Shown: positions 43,763 to 52,297, counted from the stretch's first letter. The stretch: 64,000 bases of DNA from Nocardioides rotundus (GCF_019931675.1 NZ_CP082922.1:1689001-1753000); one strand, 5' to 3'. Notes: a model not told the origin generated them from the letters alone. Numbers and translations: made by a program.

Positions 43763-45525
43763 CGGGTCGTCTCCCTTGAGGCTGAGGCATCACTGGCCAG
43801 GGTCTCGATCCGGCCCTCGACCCAGAGGCGCTGCGCCAGGGCGCGTTGCACCTTTCCGCTCGTGGTCTGCGGCAGAACGCCGCGTCGTACGAGCCCCACC
43901 GTCGTGACGACCAGGGCGCTCTGCTCGGAGATGGCCGCGCGTACGGCCGACTCGACCTGCGCCACCTCGCCGGCAGTCATGGATCCCTTGCTCTCCACGA
44001 GCACGACCACGCGCTCCGCAGTGTCGTCGTCGACGCCGAAGGCCGCTGCCGTCGGTCCGAGTTGCGGGTGCTGCCCGAGGGCAATGGCCTCCACGTCCGA
44101 GGGCGCATGGTTCTCGCCGCGCTGCACGATCATGTCTCGCACCCGACCTCGGACGCACAGCTGGCCCTCGATTCGCACCCCCAGGTCGCCCGTGCGCAAC
44201 CACGAGGCATCGGAGCCGACCACGCGGAAGCCGAACTGGCTCGCAGTGGCCTCGGGTTTGCCGTGGAACCCGCGCGCCATGCTGGTGCCCGTGACCCAGA
44301 TCTCCCCGATGGTTCCCTCGGGCACCTCGCGGGCACTCTCCGGGTCGACGATCGCAGTCCGGACACCGTCGATGTCCGTGCCGCACCCCACCAGGGGCAC
44401 GCAGGGCTCGCGATCCGGTTCACCCGGCTCGTAGACGCCGCGAATGAGGGCGTCCCGCCTGGCCCAGAACACGTGCGGCCCTGACTCCCCGCGGGAGATG
44501 GAGACCCCCACCGTATTCTCGGCGAGGCCGTAGGCGGGTGCCATGGCTGCCGGGGGGTAGCCATGGGCGGCGAAGGTGTCCACGAACCGTCGCATCGTCG
44601 CCGGCCGCACGGGTTCGGCACCGTTGAGGGTCAGCCGGAGGTGGGACAGGTCCCACTCCTCGTCCGGGTCCGGCAACCCGCGGCGCCAGCACAGGTCGTA
44701 CGCGAAGTTAGGAGCGATAAGGACGCGGGCCCGATGCCGCGAGGCGAGCCGCAGCCAGTGCGCTGGATTGCGGACGAAGGCGGCCGGTGTCATCAGTTTG
44801 ACCGTCATGCCCGCAGTGAAGGCGTGGAGGACACTGCCGATCAGACCCATGTCGTGGTAGAGCGGGAGCCAGGTCACGATCGTGTCGCCCTCGCGCGACC
44901 CACACGCGCGCGCCACGGCGAACGCGTTGCTCATCAGGTTGCGGTGACTGAGCTCAACGCCTTTGGGCGAGCCGGTGGACCCCGAGGTGTATTGGAGCAT
45001 CGCGACATCGTCGGGAGCGATCCGGCGCCTCGGCTGCCGGGGCTCGGCATGCGGGGTGGGGGCCCCTGCCGCGGATGGCGTCAGGAGTGCCAGAGAGGGC
45101 GGTAGGTCGTGGCCGAACTCACTAAGGAACTCGCTCTCCCCCACCAGCGCGAGAGGGGCGCAGTCGACCACGATCGCGTGCAGCCTGGCCCGGAACGCTG
45201 CGGCGGCGCGGGTCGTGGTGACGGTGGGCGGGAAGAGCGTGACGGCGACCGACCCACTGCGCAGACAGGCGAGGAAGGCGACGACGTAGTCGATGGTGTT
45301 GGGGAGGGCGATCACGACGTGCCGTCCGGACGCGCCGATCAGGAGCTCACCCAGTCGCCGGGCCATCGCGTCGACCCGCCCGTCCAACTCGGCGTAGCTC
45401 AGCGCCGATGCATCGGTAAGCGGCTCGTCGATCGCCTCACGCCCCGGATGCATGGCGGCCCGTTGTGACAGCACCTCGGCGAGGCTTCCGCGCTTTTGAA
45501 GTTGTTCTTCGATGGTCACGGACAC
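43759..45525 (-). CDS. Fatty acyl-AMP ligase
   Basis: A 588-residue ANL-superfamily adenylating enzyme. The P-loop is LQYTSGSTGSPKGVELSH, with WLPLYHDMGLIG, the YGLAENTVGVS motif typical of FAALs, SWLRTGDLG and SGKVQRALAQ. The 'YTSGSTGSPKGV/LPLYHDMGLIG' pair places it with fatty acyl-AMP ligases that load acyl chains onto ACPs rather than CoA. It is coupled to the downstream ACP. The GTG at 45525 (MSVTIEEQL) overlaps the SDR stop by 10 bp. The chain length is not predictable. Confidence 0.92.
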   Translation of the reverse strand: MSVTIEEQLQKRGSLAEVLSQRAAMHPGREAIDEPLTDASALSYAELDGRVDAMARRLGELLIGASGRHVVIALPNTIDYVVAFLACLRSGSVAVTLFPPTVTTTRAAAAFRARLHAIVVDCAPLALVGESEFLSEFGHDLPPSLALLTPSAAGAPTPHAEPRQPRRRIAPDDVAMLQYTSGSTGSPKGVELSHRNLMSNAFAVARACGSREGDTIVTWLPLYHDMGLIGSVLHAFTAGMTVKLMTPAAFVRNPAHWLRLASRHRARVLIAPNFAYDLCWRRGLPDPDEEWDLSHLRLTLNGAEPVRPATMRRFVDTFAAHGYPPAAMAPAYGLAENTVGVSISRGESGPHVFWARRDALIRGVYEPGEPDREPCVPLVGCGTDIDGVRTAIVDPESAREVPEGTIGEIWVTGTSMARGFHGKPEATASQFGFRVVGSDASWLRTGDLGVRIEGQLCVRGRVRDMIVQRGENHAPSDVEAIALGQHPQLGPTAAAFGVDDDTAERVVVLVESKGSMTAGEVAQVESAVRAAISEQSALVVTTVGLVRRGVLPQTTSGKVQRALAQRLWVEGRIETLASDASASRETTR

Positions 45526-46511
45526 AGCCGTTCCTCCTTCAGCCAGCGGTATACGTCGGTCACAGATGCCTCGACATCCCCGGGGTCCATGTCCAGGTCT
45601 GCACGAGCCCGTCCCGCGTCGTACCGCAGGTGGGCGGCCGTGAGGTCGAGGTTCTCTGGCGCCATCAGGGTGGGCACCACGCAGCCCAGCGTGAGGCCCC
45701 GGCCGACGGCGCCGATCGCCGCCAGCACAACTGGGGGCACCACCATCTGCGGCGGCGGTGCCCCCACGATCCGGTTCACCATCGCGAAGAAGTCGCGATA
45801 GCTGAGGTACTGCGTGGAGAGGATGTATCGGTGTCGCGGCGCGTCACGGTCCATCGCTCCGACCGCGCCGGTCACGAAGGCAGTTTGGGAGCATAGGGAC
45901 AGACCCCCTGGTGGCGCCACGCGCAGCTTTCCCCGAGCGGCCATGGTGATCAGGGCCGCCCACCCCTCCTTGAGGTCCGACCAGGTCGACACGACCGCCG
46001 ACGGGCACACAATCCGAACGTCCAACCCGGTGCGGCCGGCGACCGCCTCGACGGCCTCGTCACCTGCCCGCTTGGTCAGGGAGTAGGAGTTGGAGGCGAC
46101 CGACGTGGCGTAGGGGAAGTCCTCGTCGGCCACCACTGACGCAGGCGGGTACCCGATGGCGGAGATGCTTGAGACGTGGACGAGACGCTGGACCCCGGCC
46201 TCGGAGCATTGCTCAGCGAACACGCGGGCACCTTGGACGTTCACCGCGGCCATCTCGGCGTGCCGCCGGTCGGACAGCACCGCGATCCCGGCGACGTTGA
46301 AGGCGTGATCGCAGCCGGTCAGCACATCGCGTACGGCAGTGGCGTCTCGGATATCGGCGAATCGGAACCGGACCGGGGCTTGCGCCAACTCCCGGTTGAC
46401 TCGATCAGCGGGGTGCCCCATGACGGTCACTTCGTGCCCATCGCGTGCGAGTCGGACGCTCAGGAGGGTGCCCAGGCTCCCGGTGCCACCGGCGACGACG
46501 ACCTTCGCCAT
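45516..46511 (-). CDS. NAD(P)-dependent SDR / epimerase-type reductase
   Basis: A 331-residue extended SDR. The cofactor motif is VVVAGGTGSLGTLLSVRLA (GGTGxLG) and the active-site Tyr-Lys pair is in SNSYSLTKRAGDE, preceded by the Ser-rich HVSSISAIGYP. It belongs to the 3-beta-hydroxysteroid dehydrogenase/epimerase group, which includes the NAD-dependent reductase of bacterial ceramide synthesis (CerR-like). In this cluster, with no KR in either PKS, it could reduce a beta-keto group in trans. ATG at 46511; TGATG overlap with the GNAT gene. Confidence 0.85.
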   Translation of the reverse strand: MAKVVVAGGTGSLGTLLSVRLARDGHEVTVMGHPADRVNRELAQAPVRFRFADIRDATAVRDVLTGCDHAFNVAGIAVLSDRRHAEMAAVNVQGARVFAEQCSEAGVQRLVHVSSISAIGYPPASVVADEDFPYATSVASNSYSLTKRAGDEAVEAVAGRTGLDVRIVCPSAVVSTWSDLKEGWAALITMAARGKLRVAPPGGLSLCSQTAFVTGAVGAMDRDAPRHRYILSTQYLSYRDFFAMVNRIVGAPPPQMVVPPVVLAAIGAVGRGLTLGCVVPTLMAPENLDLTAAHLRYDAGRARADLDMDPGDVEASVTDVYRWLKEERLCP

Positions 46512-47635
46512 CACAGGTCCTTGCCGACAACGGTGTAGGTGCGGCGCGGCGGGGATCCGGTGCGTCCGACCAGGGTCAGGCTGGCCTGGTTTTCCTCGTG
46601 GATCCAGGTGGTGTGGACCTGCCGGTAGGGGCGCACCCGCCCCAGTGCCACGTCGGCGATCTGGGCGCCGAGCACACGCCCGGCGCCGGTCCCCTCCATG
46701 CCTGGAAGCACCCCGATCATCAAGATGACGGCACCGCTCACCCGCCGCCGCAGGAGGGGGTAGCGCAGGTAGAAGCTCACGCCGGGGCGGCCGCCGGCGT
46801 GGGCGAGCACCTCGTTCGCATCGGCGACCAGGAAGCTGAATGCAACGGGTCGCCCTTGCAGCTCCACGATCCTGATCAGGCGTGGGTCGACGAAAGGACG
46901 CATGGCCGCGAACTGCCAATCGAACATGCGCCGCGTCATTGGCAGCATGTCGTGCTGCTCGCTGAAGGTGGCGAGGAAGAGATCCCACAAGAGATCGATG
47001 TCTCGCTGTGCATGCCGCTTGTCGAAGGACCGCACGGTGAGCTCACCGCGATCCAGCACCGCCTCGCCCCGACGGCGCACGGCCTCCATCGCCGCTGCGT
47101 CCTCGGCCCCCCACGAATAGGTCCTCGTCCCGAAGCGGGGCTCGTACCCGCATGAGCGCACAAGATCGAGGTAGTAGGACTCATGATGCGGCTGAAGCAG
47201 CGCGGGCACCTGATCGAACCCTGCGGTCAGCAGACCGAACTCCTGGGTGGCGTCGTAGCTGTAGGGCCCCTCCACCCGTTGCATGCCGGCCGCGCGGAGC
47301 CAACTCTCCGCGCGCTCCAGCAGCGCCCGGGCCACCTCGACGTCGTTCACGCAGTCGAACCAGCCGAACCAACCGAGCTTGCCGAACCGAGCGACGTATC
47401 TGTGCTCGACGACGGCCGCGATGCGACCGACCACCTCACCGTCACGGGTCGCCAGAAAGTGTTCGACGTCGGCCTCGGCGAAGAACGGGTTCTTCTTCGG
47501 GTCGATGTAGTCGGCGACCTCGCGGTCCAAGGGCGGCACGAACTGCGGCGTTCCGTGGTGCAGGAGGCGCCCGGCCCGAGCGAAGGACTCACGGTCCCGC
47601 GCGGAGCGCACCTCCCGGATCTGTAGACGCGTCAC
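46511..47635 (-). CDS. Large GNAT-fold acyltransferase
   Basis: A 374-residue protein with one recognisable GNAT-like region (VEHFLATRDGEVVGRIAAVVE) and the family stretch DYIDPKKNPFFAEADVEHF. At about 370 residues it is more than twice a simple acetyltransferase, and resembles the group that includes bacterial ceramide synthase-type N-acyltransferases (family known; assignment inferred). It may N-acylate the amine produced by the aminotransferase fusion. I choose GTG 47635 because GGGGGGA lies 9 nt upstream; GTG 47644 sits too close to that site, and the frame is open to 47746. It is the first gene of the leftward operon, beside the putative BlaI operators. Confidence 0.7.
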   Translation of the reverse strand: MTRLQIREVRSARDRESFARAGRLLHHGTPQFVPPLDREVADYIDPKKNPFFAEADVEHFLATRDGEVVGRIAAVVEHRYVARFGKLGWFGWFDCVNDVEVARALLERAESWLRAAGMQRVEGPYSYDATQEFGLLTAGFDQVPALLQPHHESYYLDLVRSCGYEPRFGTRTYSWGAEDAAAMEAVRRRGEAVLDRGELTVRSFDKRHAQRDIDLLWDLFLATFSEQHDMLPMTRRMFDWQFAAMRPFVDPRLIRIVELQGRPVAFSFLVADANEVLAHAGGRPGVSFYLRYPLLRRRVSGAVILMIGVLPGMEGTGAGRVLGAQIADVALGRVRPYRQVHTTWIHEENQASLTLVGRTGSPPRRTYTVVGKDL

Positions 47636-47670
47636 CGACTCCACTCCCCCCAAGACCGCCTGACCGAGTG

Positions 47671-47723
47671 AGTTGCTTCTACGCAGGGCGTAGTACGCAA
47701 CTCGCGTACACATCTTGCGTACT
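47671..47723. promoter_or_regulatory. Putative BlaI-type operator cluster
   Basis: Five half-sites of one word lie within 53 bp between the GNAT gene and the divergent blaI-like gene: CTACGC (47679), GCGTAG (47688), GTACGC (47693), GCGTAC (47704) and GCGTAC (47717). They pair as inverted repeats: CTACGC/GCGTAG; GTACGC/GCGTAC with a 5-bp gap; and AGTACGCAA (47692) / TTGCGTACT (47715), a perfect 9-bp repeat with a 14-bp gap. The position 12-65 bp from the presumed starts of both transcripts suits repression of the cluster and of the regulator itself. Confidence 0.65.
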
Positions 47724-47773
47724 CGGGCTGCGCATGTCGACACCATTCGCCGGACGTCTCAACAAGCGGACGA

Positions 47774-47779
47774 TAGAAT
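47774..47779 (+). promoter_or_regulatory. -10 element for a leaderless blaI-like transcript
   Basis: TAGAAT ends 6 nt before the ATG at 47786, the spacing at which transcription would begin on the start codon. There is no ribosome-binding site in this short space, consistent with a leaderless mRNA. A clear -35 was not found. Confidence 0.45.
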
Positions 47780-47785
47780 CCCGGC

Positions 47786-48175
47786 ATGCGAGTGGGAGCT
47801 CTTGAAGCCGAGCTACTCAACATCCTCTGGGCGCACCCGGAACCCATGACGGCGGCCGAGGTACACCGCGAGGTGTCGCGGACCCGCGAACTGGCCTACA
47901 CCACCGTGTCCACGTCGCTGCAACGTATGGCCGGCAAGGGCCTAGTCCATCAGGATCGCTCCGAGCGAGCTCACCGCTTCGATGCGGTGTTGCGCCGTGA
48001 GGACATGATCCGGAACCTCGCCGAGGAGGCGATGGGACTCATCGGGACCCCCCCTGGCGCGCTGGTGGGATTCTTGGGACAGTTGGATCCTCACATGCGG
48101 AGCCAGTTGCGGTCCGCTCTCGACGCGATCGACGACAACACTCGGCGCGAGGGGGGCGGGAGAGGGAGCCACTGA
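47786..48175 (+). CDS. BlaI/MecI-family repressor
   Basis: A 129-residue winged-helix repressor. The N-terminal domain has the BlaI pattern LEAELLNILWAHPEPMTAAE, VHREVSRTRELAYTTVSTSL and MAGKGLVHQDRSERAHRFD, followed by a helical dimerisation domain. BlaI proteins bind paired inverted repeats as dimers and are cleaved when their partner metalloprotease is triggered. Two putative operators lie just upstream, and the metallopeptidase partner is encoded 22 bp downstream. The ATG at 47786 fits the family start MRVGALEAELL. Confidence 0.92.
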   Translation: MRVGALEAELLNILWAHPEPMTAAEVHREVSRTRELAYTTVSTSLQRMAGKGLVHQDRSERAHRFDAVLRREDMIRNLAEEAMGLIGTPPGALVGFLGQLDPHMRSQLRSALDAIDDNTRREGGGRGSH

Positions 48176-48197
48176 ATCTCCCGGGGGGAGGGGGATT

Positions 48198-49007
48198 GTG
48201 AAGAGCGCGAGCCTGGCAGCCGTCCTGACGTGCGGCGCGATGCTGCTCATCATGTGTGACTCGGGGCCGCTATGCCGGGTGGGCAGGCGCTACCTACTGG
48301 CCGGCCTCCTTGCGTTCAGTACGGCCTGGTGCTCACTCTCCTCTCTGGCGCGCGAGCCGGACCATGTCGCCTGGCCGTGGGTCGCACTGGTCGGCGCGGC
48401 CCCTGGACTAGTCTTCGTGGTGGCAGGTGTGGCCGCCCTCCGCTTCGGCTACTTGAGCATCCGATCCTCGCTATTCCTCCATCGGCACGTGAACGCCTTG
48501 ATGCTCGCCTCCCGCCCACTGTCCTCTCATCCGGACGTGCGCGTACTGGAGACCGACCTGCCCGTCGCCTACTCGGTCCCTGGGTCCGGGATCATCGCCC
48601 TGTCCAGCAGCGTGCTCGACCGCCTCGACGATGAGCAGTTCGGGCTCGTCATCGCGCACGAGCGTGCCCACCTGCGTCTGCGCGATGACCGATGGCTGGT
48701 AGCCGCGTCCGCTTTCAGCCTGATAGCACCCCCGATGGCTCGGCGCCTGGCCCTGGCCGTCGAAGCGCGTGCCGATTGCCACGCGGTGCGCGGGACGACG
48801 ACCGGAACGACCTCACTGCTGCGTATGGTCGAGGAGTGGCTGGGGCTGGCCGACTCCGCCCGGGATGACTTCGTCACGTCCCGCGGCTGCCGGCATGAAA
48901 ATGGCTCGCCTCGGCACCCCCAGGGCCACACGTGGTGGCTGGCCCTCGCGGTGGGCGCCACCTGGGCGCTGGCGATGCCCTACACCCACCTCGTCACCGG
49001 CGTGTGA
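48198..49007 (+). CDS. BlaR1-like M56-type membrane metallopeptidase
   Basis: A 269-residue membrane protein. Three to four hydrophobic segments precede the zinc motif HERAH (His154-His158) in LVIAHERAHLRLRDD; a third ligand candidate follows in EARADCHAVR. It lacks the C-terminal penicillin-binding sensor domain of true BlaR1, so its signal is probably not a beta-lactam. It presumably cleaves BlaI in response to a membrane or cell-wall cue, derepressing the cluster. Start GTG at 48198 preceded by GGGGGGAGGGGG. Two short hydrophobic stretches near the C-terminus (WLALAVGATWALAM) add another membrane segment. Confidence 0.87.
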   Translation: MKSASLAAVLTCGAMLLIMCDSGPLCRVGRRYLLAGLLAFSTAWCSLSSLAREPDHVAWPWVALVGAAPGLVFVVAGVAALRFGYLSIRSSLFLHRHVNALMLASRPLSSHPDVRVLETDLPVAYSVPGSGIIALSSSVLDRLDDEQFGLVIAHERAHLRLRDDRWLVAASAFSLIAPPMARRLALAVEARADCHAVRGTTTGTTSLLRMVEEWLGLADSARDDFVTSRGCRHENGSPRHPQGHTWWLALAVGATWALAMPYTHLVTGV

Positions 49008-49273
49008 GCTCGTGCGGGTCAACCTGTCGTGACCGTCACCTCGTTGGACGTCGCCCTGGGTGTCGAGCCCCGTACGACGACCCGGTCAGGGTCAGTGTCG
49101 TCGACGCTGGCGAACGGCGCCAGCTGGGGTTCGTTGGACGCAGTTCGCGTGCGACGAGGCTGTCGAGAGCGGCATTGCTCAGGTCGGTGAGCGCGGCGGC
49201 GGCGACTCAACCGTCATCGCCTGTCTGGGGGTGAACCGGGCGGCGGCGAGACCGCAGGTTCCCACCGGGTCGC

Positions 49274-50626
49274 TCAGGCCTGCTGCTCCCGGCCCACCGG
49301 CACGTCGGCGACGAGCAGGTCGGCGAGCCGTGCCGCCTGCATGCGCAGGTCGGGGATCGCGGTGACCTCCCACTCCAGGCCGCGTCGTGCGGCTCCGAGG
49401 ACGTGCAGCCGCGAGTCGGCCCTGCCATCCCGGCCCACGGGGTGCCCGTCGGGGTCCAGGTCGAGCCCGAGCCCCAGCCGGTGCGGTCGCACGACCCCCT
49501 GGTCCAGGAGCCGGTCCATCAGCGGGTTCCAACCGCGGGTCGGCACCGGTGTCGAGCCGGAGCAGTTCACCACCAGGTCCCAGGGGCCGTCGGGCTCGTC
49601 CTCCCGGGTGCGCACCTCGAGCACGCCGGTGGACTGCAGATGGGCGATGTGCCGGGCCATCAGCGGCGGCATCCGGTGCCGGGCGATCTCCCACACCCGC
49701 GCGAGCTCGTCGACGAACGACGCCTGCTCCTCCTCGGTGAAGCCCTGCCACAGCTCGTTGGCCGCCGCGCGCACCGAGTCCACCACGTCGCGCCAGTCGC
49801 CCCCGATGTCCGCCAGCTCCCGGGTCCGCTGCTCGATGCTCTCCAGCAGCTCGCTGAGCGAGGTGGTGCCCGGGTGGAAGATGTCGTGCAGCCGCAGGCT
49901 GCCGGGGGCGTGTGCCTGCGGCAGCAGGCCGTTGCGGGAGACCGCGGTGAACCGCAGGCTCGGGTCGGCGTCGTGGAGCACCGCGACCGTGTCGACCATG
50001 GTCAAGCCGGTCCCGACCAGCAGCACCCGGCGGGCGCCTCGGGCGCGCTCGACCAGATCGGGTGCCCAGGGGTCGGAGACGTACGGCGCCCCCGAGGCAG
50101 CCGCGCGGTCGGCGTACTTTTGCTGGTGGCGCGCCGGCGGGTTGCCCAGGGCGAGCACGACCTGGTCGGCGGCCAGGGTCTGCCCGTCGGCCAACCGCAC
50201 GGTGTGGCGCTCGTCGATGTCGGTCACCGTCCCCTGGACGCGGCCCAGGGCCGACCCGTCGGGGACGTCGGCGGAGTCGAGGACATCGGCCAGGTAAGCG
50301 CCGTACAGCCCGCGACCGACGAAGCCGGTCGGCCCGATCTCCTCGCCGCGGTCCCGGCACCAGCGGACCAGATGGTCCGGGTCCCCCGGCACTGCGCTGA
50401 GCCGGGCGGCGAAGTTGTTGACGGTGTGCAGCGGATGGTGGGTGTCATAGGCCAGACCCGGCCCGAACCGGCCACTGCGCTCGACCAGCGTCACGTGCAC
50501 CGGAGTGGCCGGCGTCGCCGCGCGCACCAGGTGCGCAGCCGCGATCGTGCCCGCTGCTCCCCCACCGACCACGACCACTCGGAGCGGCTGCGGCTGGTCC
50601 CTGTCGATCCCCGTCCACGTACTCAT
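49274..50626 (-). CDS. FAD/NAD(P)-binding protein (ornithine/lysine monooxygenase-like)
   Basis: A 450-residue flavoprotein of the FAD-NAD(P)-binding family (PF13454 type). The first Rossmann motif is VVVVGGGAAGTIAAAHLVRA, the second is VLLVGTGLTMVDTVAVL, and YDTHHPLHTVNNFAARLS is typical of this family, which is related to N-hydroxylating monooxygenases. It ends RMQAARLADLLVADV. Its substrate is unknown. The ATG is at 50626. Its promoter region (50627-50770) is shared with the divergent HTH-MurA gene and contains the imperfect palindrome TACTGAGTA at 50637-50645. Confidence 0.8.
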   Translation of the reverse strand: MSTWTGIDRDQPQPLRVVVVGGGAAGTIAAAHLVRAATPATPVHVTLVERSGRFGPGLAYDTHHPLHTVNNFAARLSAVPGDPDHLVRWCRDRGEEIGPTGFVGRGLYGAYLADVLDSADVPDGSALGRVQGTVTDIDERHTVRLADGQTLAADQVVLALGNPPARHQQKYADRAAASGAPYVSDPWAPDLVERARGARRVLLVGTGLTMVDTVAVLHDADPSLRFTAVSRNGLLPQAHAPGSLRLHDIFHPGTTSLSELLESIEQRTRELADIGGDWRDVVDSVRAAANELWQGFTEEEQASFVDELARVWEIARHRMPPLMARHIAHLQSTGVLEVRTREDEPDGPWDLVVNCSGSTPVPTRGWNPLMDRLLDQGVVRPHRLGLGLDLDPDGHPVGRDGRADSRLHVLGAARRGLEWEVTAIPDLRMQAARLADLLVADVPVGREQQA

Positions 50627-50742
50627 GGAGAAACTCTACTGAGTAACTAGACAAACACAAGGTTGACTCCGGCGCGGCGCCCGATCGCGCGCCCGCTACC
50701 CTGACGCGAGGTCCACGACACACGGAGGCGCCGAGATGGCGC

Positions 50743-50760
50743 TATCTCATATCTGAGATA
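50743..50760. promoter_or_regulatory. Palindromic operator upstream of HTH-MurA gene
   Basis: TATCTCA (50743-50749) and TGAGATA (50754-50760) form a perfect 7-bp inverted repeat with a 4-bp centre, 10 bp before the ATG at 50771. It overlaps the likely -10 region and is a natural site for autorepression by the gene's own N-terminal HTH domain. Confidence 0.7.
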
Positions 50761-50770
50761 CGGTGGTGAC

Positions 50771-52297
50771 ATGACCGAGGACTACAAGGACCGGATCGGC
50801 AACCTGATCCGGGATGCCCGCAAGCACCGCGGCCTGACGCAGGCGCAGCTGGCCGAGCGGCTCGGCACCAGCCAGAGCGCGATCAACCGGATCGAGAAGG
50901 GGCACCAGAACCTCTCCCTGGAGATGGTCGCCCGGATCGGCGCGGCGTTGGACTCCGAGATCGTCGCGCTCGGCGCCGGTCCCACGCACCTGCGGGTCAG
51001 CGGACCCACGACTCTGTCCGGCGCGATCGACGTCAAGACCTCGAAGAACGCCGGCGTCGCGCTGCTGTGCGCCTCCCTGCTCAACCGCGGCCGCACGACG
51101 CTGCGCAAGGTCGCGCGGATCGAGGAGGTCAACCGCCTGCTGGAGGTGCTGAGCAGCCTGGGCGTGCAGACCCGCTGGCTCAACGACAACAACGACCTGG
51201 AGATCGTCCCGCCGGTCGACCTCAAGCTGGACGCGATCGACGAGGTCGCGGCCCGGCGTACCCGATCGGTGATCATGTTCCTCGGCCCCCTGCTCCACCG
51301 GGCCGAGCGCTTCGACCTCCCCTACGCCGGCGGCTGCAACCTGGGCACCCGCACCGTCGAGCCGCACATGTCGGCGCTGCGCCCGTTCGGCCTGGACGTG
51401 GTCGCCACCGACGGCTCCTACCACGCCAGCGTGCGCACCGGCACCGGTCCGGAGCGGGCCATCGTGCTGACCGAGCGCGGTGACACGGTCACGGAGAACG
51501 CGCTCATGGCGGCCGCCCTGCACCCCGGGACGACGGTGATCCGCAACGCGTCGTCGAACTACATGGTCCAGGACCTGTGCTTCTTCCTGCAGGCGCTCGG
51601 CGTGGACGTCGAGGGCGTCGGAAGCACCACGCTGACCGTCACCGGGCGCGACCAGATCGACGTGGACGTCGACTACGCGCCCAGCGAGGACCCGATCGAG
51701 GCGATGTCGCTGATCGCCGCCGCCGTGGTGACCGAGTCCGAGATCACGGTGCGGCGGGTGCCGATCGAGTTCATGGAGATCGAGCTCGCGCTGCTGGAGG
51801 AGATGGGCTTCTCCTACGAGCGCTCGCCGGAGTACGTCGCCGCCAACGGCCGTACCCGCCTTGTCGACATCACCACCAAGAAGTCGACCCTGCGCGCGCC
51901 GCTGGACAAGATCCACCCGATGCCGTTCCCCGGCCTCAACATCGACAACCTCCCGTTCTTCGCGGTGATCGCCGCGGTCGCCGACGGGCAGACCCTGCTG
52001 CACGACTGGGTCTATGAGAACCGGGCGATCTACCTCACCGAGCTGAACAAGCTGGGAGCGCAGGTGAAGCTGTTGGACCCGCACCGGGTGCTGGTCGAGG
52101 GGCCGACGCACTGGTCGGGCGCGGAGATCGTCTGCCCGCCGGCGCTGCGCCCGGCCGTGGTGATCCTGCTGGCGATGCTGGCCTCGAAGGGCACCTCGGT
52201 GCTGCGGTCGACCTACGTCATCCACCGCGGCTATGAGGACCTGGCCGAGCGGTTGAACCAGCTGGGCGCCAACATCGAGCCCTTCCGCGACATCTGA
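50771..52297 (+). CDS. HTH-MurA fusion (UDP-GlcNAc 1-carboxyvinyltransferase-like with XRE domain)
   Basis: A 508-residue protein joining an XRE-type helix-turn-helix (residues about 8-65: LTQAQLAERLGTSQSAINRIEKG) to a complete MurA-like EPT barrel. The MurA part has the uridine-binding K in TSKNAGVALL and a catalytic-Cys loop AGGCNLGTRTVEPHM, where Cys aligns with the PEP-binding cysteine. It thus looks catalytically competent for the first step of peptidoglycan synthesis, or sensing its substrate to control its own gene through the HTH. Housekeeping MurA lacks an HTH, so this is probably a second copy. The operator at 50743-50760 supports autoregulation. Confidence 0.85.
   Translation: MTEDYKDRIGNLIRDARKHRGLTQAQLAERLGTSQSAINRIEKGHQNLSLEMVARIGAALDSEIVALGAGPTHLRVSGPTTLSGAIDVKTSKNAGVALLCASLLNRGRTTLRKVARIEEVNRLLEVLSSLGVQTRWLNDNNDLEIVPPVDLKLDAIDEVAARRTRSVIMFLGPLLHRAERFDLPYAGGCNLGTRTVEPHMSALRPFGLDVVATDGSYHASVRTGTGPERAIVLTERGDTVTENALMAAALHPGTTVIRNASSNYMVQDLCFFLQALGVDVEGVGSTTLTVTGRDQIDVDVDYAPSEDPIEAMSLIAAAVVTESEITVRRVPIEFMEIELALLEEMGFSYERSPEYVAANGRTRLVDITTKKSTLRAPLDKIHPMPFPGLNIDNLPFFAVIAAVADGQTLLHDWVYENRAIYLTELNKLGAQVKLLDPHRVLVEGPTHWSGAEIVCPPALRPAVVILLAMLASKGTSVLRSTYVIHRGYEDLAERLNQLGANIEPFRDI

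Noticed and set aside
49008-49273. Gap after the BlaR-like gene considered for a small gene or operator
   Set aside because: No convincing frame and no GTACGC half-sites like those before blaI; only a weak GTGACCGTCAC palindrome.
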